NCBI RefSeq assembly: GCF_013181195.1
Contig: NZ_SMZP01000004.1
Coordinates: 62,001 to 126,000, forward strand
DNA length: 64,000 bases
Direction of reading: 5' to 3'
From: Caulobacter sp. RHG1
GTDB lineage: Bacteria; Pseudomonadota; Alphaproteobacteria; Caulobacterales; Caulobacteraceae
This document shows positions 61,462 through 64,000 of this stretch, one piece after another (position 1 is the stretch's first letter; every line of letters starts with the position of its first letter). Position numbers and translations under genes: made by a program. The notes under the pieces were generated by a model. The model was not told the DNA's origin and did not search any database. It saw only the letters and a program-made list of their open reading frames with translations.

Positions 61462-61937
61462 TGGCCAAGGCTGCTGTTCTCTTCGTCTGCCTGGGCAACA
61501 TCTGTCGCTCGCCCCTGGCCGAGGGCGCGTTCCGGGCCGAGGCCGATCGACTGAGCCTGGAGGTCACGGTCGACAGCGCCGGCACCGGCGGCTGGCACAA
61601 GGGCGAGGCCCCTGACCCCCGCGCCATCGCCGTGGCCCGTCGCAACGGCGTCGACATCAGCGGCCTGAAGGCGCGCGAGGTGAAGCCCGACGACTTCCGG
61701 ACCTTCACCCACATCTACGCGCTGGACCACGACAACCTGCGCGGCCTGCTGCAGGTCGCGCCGGCGGACGGGACGGCCCAGGTTGGGTTGCTGCTGGATC
61801 TGGTGGCGGGCCATGAGGGGCGAGCCGTAGCCGATCCCTACTATGGCGACGACGCCGGCTTCGACGTGACCTGGAGCGACGTGGTCATGGCCTCACAGGC
61901 CCTGACGCGGAAGCTGGCGGACGAAGGCTGGCGCTAA
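61461..61937 (+). CDS. Low-molecular-weight protein-tyrosine phosphatase
   Basis: 158 residues from ATG 61461, which overlaps the oxoprolinase stop by one base. The P-loop VLFVCLGNICRSPLAEG has the catalytic Cys10 and Arg16 (C-x5-R). The general acid lies in VADPYYGDDAGFD. The family dephosphorylates tyrosine-phosphorylated proteins or regulates exopolysaccharide kinases. No tyrosine kinase is adjacent. Confidence 0.94.
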   Translation: MAKAAVLFVCLGNICRSPLAEGAFRAEADRLSLEVTVDSAGTGGWHKGEAPDPRAIAVARRNGVDISGLKAREVKPDDFRTFTHIYALDHDNLRGLLQVAPADGTAQVGLLLDLVAGHEGRAVADPYYGDDAGFDVTWSDVVMASQALTRKLADEGWR

Positions 61938-61941
61938 GCGG

Positions 61942-62427
61942 CTAGTGCAGCGTCGGGCGCTTCACGGGCGCAACCGGCGTTTCCGGCTCGTCGAAGCGCA
62001 TCGGCAGCGCCTTGCCTTCGTGCGACAGGGCCATGTTCAGGAAGCGGGCCGAGACGGTGACCGACTCCGGCATCACCACCAAGGCCTCCAGTAGCCGGCC
62101 GGCCATTTCGGGAGAGGCGGGGCAGACGCCGCAGGCGGTGACCAGGCGTTGCTCGTCCTCGGCGTAGCCTTTGCAACAAGGCGCTGAAACGCAAAGCGGG
62201 CGGCGCACCTGTCCCTCGATCGCCGTCATCATCAGGATGAAGGCAGCGGCCACTCGTGGGGAGACGAGCGTGCCGGCTTCGCGGGACAGGCGCGCCCCGG
62301 GCTCCTGGCCCAAGACCCGCGCCGTCACCCACTGACGCAACATCCACAGGACGATCCGCTCGCCTTCGGAAAGGCCATGGGGGCCGCAGTGGCTGTAGTT
62401 CAGTCGGGTAAATTGGTCGGGCCGCAC
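61942..62427 (-). CDS. Cysteine-rich cytoplasmic protein of unknown function
   Basis: 161 residues from GTG 62427, which follows GGAGATTTCCGGC (GGAG 9 bases upstream). A leading LNYSHCGPHGLSEGERIVLWMLRQW segment, a middle AAAFILMMTAIEGQVRR and a Cys cluster (SAPCCKGYAEDEQRLVTACGVC) are notable. The CC and C-x-x-C groups could bind a metal or a cluster. No signal peptide. I do not recognise the family. Two Fur-like palindromes lie 80-130 bases upstream, which suggests iron control. Confidence 0.7.
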   Translation of the reverse strand: MRPDQFTRLNYSHCGPHGLSEGERIVLWMLRQWVTARVLGQEPGARLSREAGTLVSPRVAAAFILMMTAIEGQVRRPLCVSAPCCKGYAEDEQRLVTACGVCPASPEMAGRLLEALVVMPESVTVSARFLNMALSHEGKALPMRFDEPETPVAPVKRPTLH

Positions 62428-62507
62428 GCCGGAAATCTCCTCGCCCGGGGCAGGGGGCCGACACCCACCTGGGCGAACCGATTTCGGTGAGCGGCCCGAC
62501 ACGCGTC

Positions 62508-62559
62508 TTGCGAACGCTTCGCAACTAAACAGTATGCGATTTTGCGAGTCAATCTCAAA
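62508..62559. promoter_or_regulatory. Twin Fur-like palindromes
   Basis: TTGCGA-ACGCT-TCGCAA (62508-62524) is a perfect 6-5-6 dyad. TTGCGA-GTCAA-TCTCAA (62542-62558) has one mismatch. They are spaced 34 bases apart, about three turns. The pattern TTGCGA-N5-TCGCAA resembles Fur boxes in alphaproteobacteria. The sites lie upstream of the cysteine-rich gene and downstream of the YjfM-like gene. Confidence 0.5.
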
Positions 62560-62575
62560 AAGCGAAGCGCCGAAA

Positions 62576-63241
62576 TTATCCGCCGAATCCGCCGCGATAG
62601 CTGCTGCCGCTGGTGGCGTAGCTGCGTCCGCCGCCGAAGCCGCCGCGCGAGACCACCGACGTGCGGGTCTGGACCTTGGGCGGGGCGTTGCGAATGGCGT
62701 CCGGCGGATCGATGCCCTCGCGGCTGATGACGGTCTTACCTGAGCCGTAGTCGCGGCCGAGGCGTCCGCCATAGGTCGAGTAGTAGCCGCCGCCGTACTG
62801 GTCGTCGCGACGGTACATGCCGGTGCCGCGATAGCCGCCGCCATCCAGCATCCGCCCGATCACGAAGCCGGTCAGCAGGGGCGTGAAGAAGCTGCCGCCG
62901 CCGCTCTGGCTGGTCTTCGGAACGCAGTTGCCGGCGCCGTAGACCTCTTCGCAGGTGGCGCGTTGGTCGTAGCGTGGGGCGTTCTTCTCGTCGTCGGCCT
63001 TGGCGGCGGCGAAGCTGGTTTCGCACTGCTGAGCGGTGACCTCCTTGGCCTCCTTGCACTCTTCCAGCGACTTGTAACTGAAGGCCTCGACCTGCTCGCC
63101 GCGATTGGGATCCCAGCCGGCCTGGGGCGTGGGGCCGGGATCGTCGCAGCCGGCCAGGGTCAGGGCCGTGGCGCTGGCCAGCATGGTGGTCAGCTTCAGC
63201 GAATTGGAGCGTTTGCGCGGCGCGCTATTGGGAGCGGTCAT
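62576..63241 (-). CDS. yjfM: DUF1190 (YgiB/YjfM-like) lipoprotein
   Basis: 221 residues with a lipoprotein signal (LTTMLASATALTLAGC, LAGC lipobox). The body has AFSYKSLEECKEAKEVTAQQCETSFAAA, typical of DUF1190, then CEEVYGAGNCVPKT. A glycine/tyrosine-rich low-complexity region follows (about 130-221: YRGTGMYRRDDQYGGGYYST). The family sits with DUF350 membrane proteins and, in E. coli, with glutathionylspermidine synthetase-like ATP-grasp enzymes. It follows the YjfL gene by 12 bases. Confidence 0.86.
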   Translation of the reverse strand: MTAPNSAPRKRSNSLKLTTMLASATALTLAGCDDPGPTPQAGWDPNRGEQVEAFSYKSLEECKEAKEVTAQQCETSFAAAKADDEKNAPRYDQRATCEEVYGAGNCVPKTSQSGGGSFFTPLLTGFVIGRMLDGGGYRGTGMYRRDDQYGGGYYSTYGGRLGRDYGSGKTVISREGIDPPDAIRNAPPKVQTRTSVVSRGGFGGGRSYATSGSSYRGGFGG

Positions 63242-63253
63242 GATGGCGGCCCC

Positions 63254-63667
63254 TTACGAGGTCATGCAGGCGGCGTTCAGCAGGCCGACCGCGATGGAGA
63301 TGCCAGCCATATAGACGCCGATCGAGACCTCGTTGTTCTCGACCCGGGCCTTGATGTCCTGGAGGGCGATGAAGCGCACGCCGGCGAAGACGGCGATCTG
63401 GATGACGCCGGCCAGGGTGGCCCAGGCGCTGAACTCGATCAGGCTGAAGGTGTGGCTGAGCGCGGAAGCCAGCGGCAGGACGTAGCCGATTAGTGCGCCG
63501 GCCAGGGCGATGGCGGCGGTCATGTTGCCCTGCCGGATCAGCTCCTTCTCATTGTACGGCGTCACCCACTGGTAGATGTACTTGAAGGCGAGCGTGAACA
63601 GGCCGGCCGCGACGAAGGCCATCAGGAAGGCGGTCGCGCCTTGCTGGAAAGCGGTGAAGTCGAACAT
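63254..63667 (-). CDS. yjfL: DUF350 (YjfL-like) membrane protein
   Basis: 137 residues with four transmembrane helices: FLMAFVAAGLFTLAFKYIYQ, MTAAIALAGALIGYVLPLAS, FSAWATLAGVIQIAVFAGVRF and VSIGVYMAGISIAVGLLNAAC. The repeated pattern is typical of DUF350. Function unknown; the family is linked by context to membrane-stress PspA-like proteins. It starts 13 bases after the YjfK-like gene's stop. Confidence 0.9.
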   Translation of the reverse strand: MFDFTAFQQGATAFLMAFVAAGLFTLAFKYIYQWVTPYNEKELIRQGNMTAAIALAGALIGYVLPLASALSHTFSLIEFSAWATLAGVIQIAVFAGVRFIALQDIKARVENNEVSIGVYMAGISIAVGLLNAACMTS

Positions 63668-63680
63668 CTGGTTTGCGCCC

Positions 63681-64000
63681 CTAAGCTCTGAATTCGCCGA
63701 CCGACAGCGGCAGGCCGATCATGGTCTCGTTGGTGACGTCCTTGCTGTCTTCGGGCTCCAGCGTCAGCGCCAGAAGCAGCTCGCGTCCGTCGCCGCCGGC
63801 GAGGTCGCGATGGAACAGCATGGTGGTCTGGAACAGGCGACGGTCGGGCGTGGCGGCGTCACGATCGTAATAGACGTCTTCCCACAGGGTGACCGGATCC
63901 TGCTGCTCGGCCTCGTCGCCAAACCACAGCCGGGTGTAGGCGGGCAGGCCTTCGGGCTGGAAGGTGCGGGCGCGCAGGCGAGCGGTCCACAGGTCACGGT
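63681..64000 (-). CDS. yjfK: DUF2491 (YjfK-like) protein, partial at right edge
   Basis: The frame is open from the right edge to a TAG at 63681-63683 and encodes at least 105 residues (RDLWTARLRARTFQPEGLPA, then YTRLWFGDEAEQQDPVTLWE, VYYDRDAATPDRRLFQTTML, FHRDLAGGDGRELLLALTLEPE and the end MIGLPLSVGEFRA). No start lies in the window. It resembles the C-terminal part of YjfK-type DUF2491 proteins. The order YjfK-YjfL-YjfM matches the E. coli yjfIJKLM set, so a PspA-like gene is expected just beyond the edge. Confidence 0.7.
   Translation of the reverse strand, partial: RDLWTARLRARTFQPEGLPAYTRLWFGDEAEQQDPVTLWEDVYYDRDAATPDRRLFQTTMLFHRDLAGGDGRELLLALTLEPEDSKDVTNETMIGLPLSVGEFRA

Overview
The window is a stretch of chromosome from a high-GC alphaproteobacterium, most probably Caulobacter or a very close relative. 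The evidence is the gene order rnpB-mraZ-rsmH-ftsL-ftsI-murE-murF-mraY-murD ... ftsW-murG ... murC-murB ... ftsQ-ftsA-ftsZ, the Caulobacter-like MraZ, FtsL and FtsZ sequences, CtrA-type (TTAA-N7-TTAA) and CcrM-type (GANTC) sites before ftsZ, and several TonB-dependent receptors. I saw no tRNA, rRNA, CRISPR array, insertion sequence or prophage. Genus assignment is by recognition, not by a search.

Layout. 1-4480: end of a TonB-dependent receptor, a secreted type I phosphodiesterase, an EamA exporter, a peptidoglycan amidase and a PaiB-like flavoprotein. 4511-4897: RNase P RNA. 5182-29590: the division and cell wall (dcw) cluster, which makes UDP-MurNAc-pentapeptide, lipid I and lipid II and builds the FtsL/I/W/Q/A/Z divisome. 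It is interrupted by unrelated genes: a small membrane protein, an HWE histidine kinase, TrxC, a HEAT-like protein, a Tat-exported DOPA-dioxygenase-like protein, a secreted protein whose start codon overlaps that of murC, and an M28 peptidase. No ddl lies between murB and ftsQ. Inverted-repeat elements of about 100-130 bp sit in the gaps, one of them between ftsA and ftsZ.

29678-39089: M61 peptidase, SPFH protein, Lrp/AsnC regulator, then a tyrosine catabolic operon (aminotransferase, HPPD, homogentisate dioxygenase, fumarylacetoacetate hydrolase, Rieske protein) with no maleylacetoacetate isomerase. 39114-41639: an opposite-strand operon of Tat-exported flavin amine oxidase, cytochrome c and exported RidA, which looks like a periplasmic amine dehydrogenation module. 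41844-51393: GNAT enzymes, a complete TonB-dependent receptor, a WYL regulator with rlmJ and candidate operator repeats, a helix-hairpin-helix membrane protein, YbjQ, two neighbouring DUF4112 proteins and a Uma2 remnant. 51425-55075: both methylmalonyl-CoA mutase subunits. 55203-64000: nitronate monooxygenase-like enzyme, a DUF2793 protein, a manganese riboswitch controlling a GDT1-type transporter, a fused 5-oxoprolinase, a tyrosine phosphatase, a cysteine-rich protein behind two Fur-like palindromes, and a YjfK-YjfL-YjfM membrane module that runs off the right end.

All functional statements rest on motifs and family knowledge read by eye; no database search was run.
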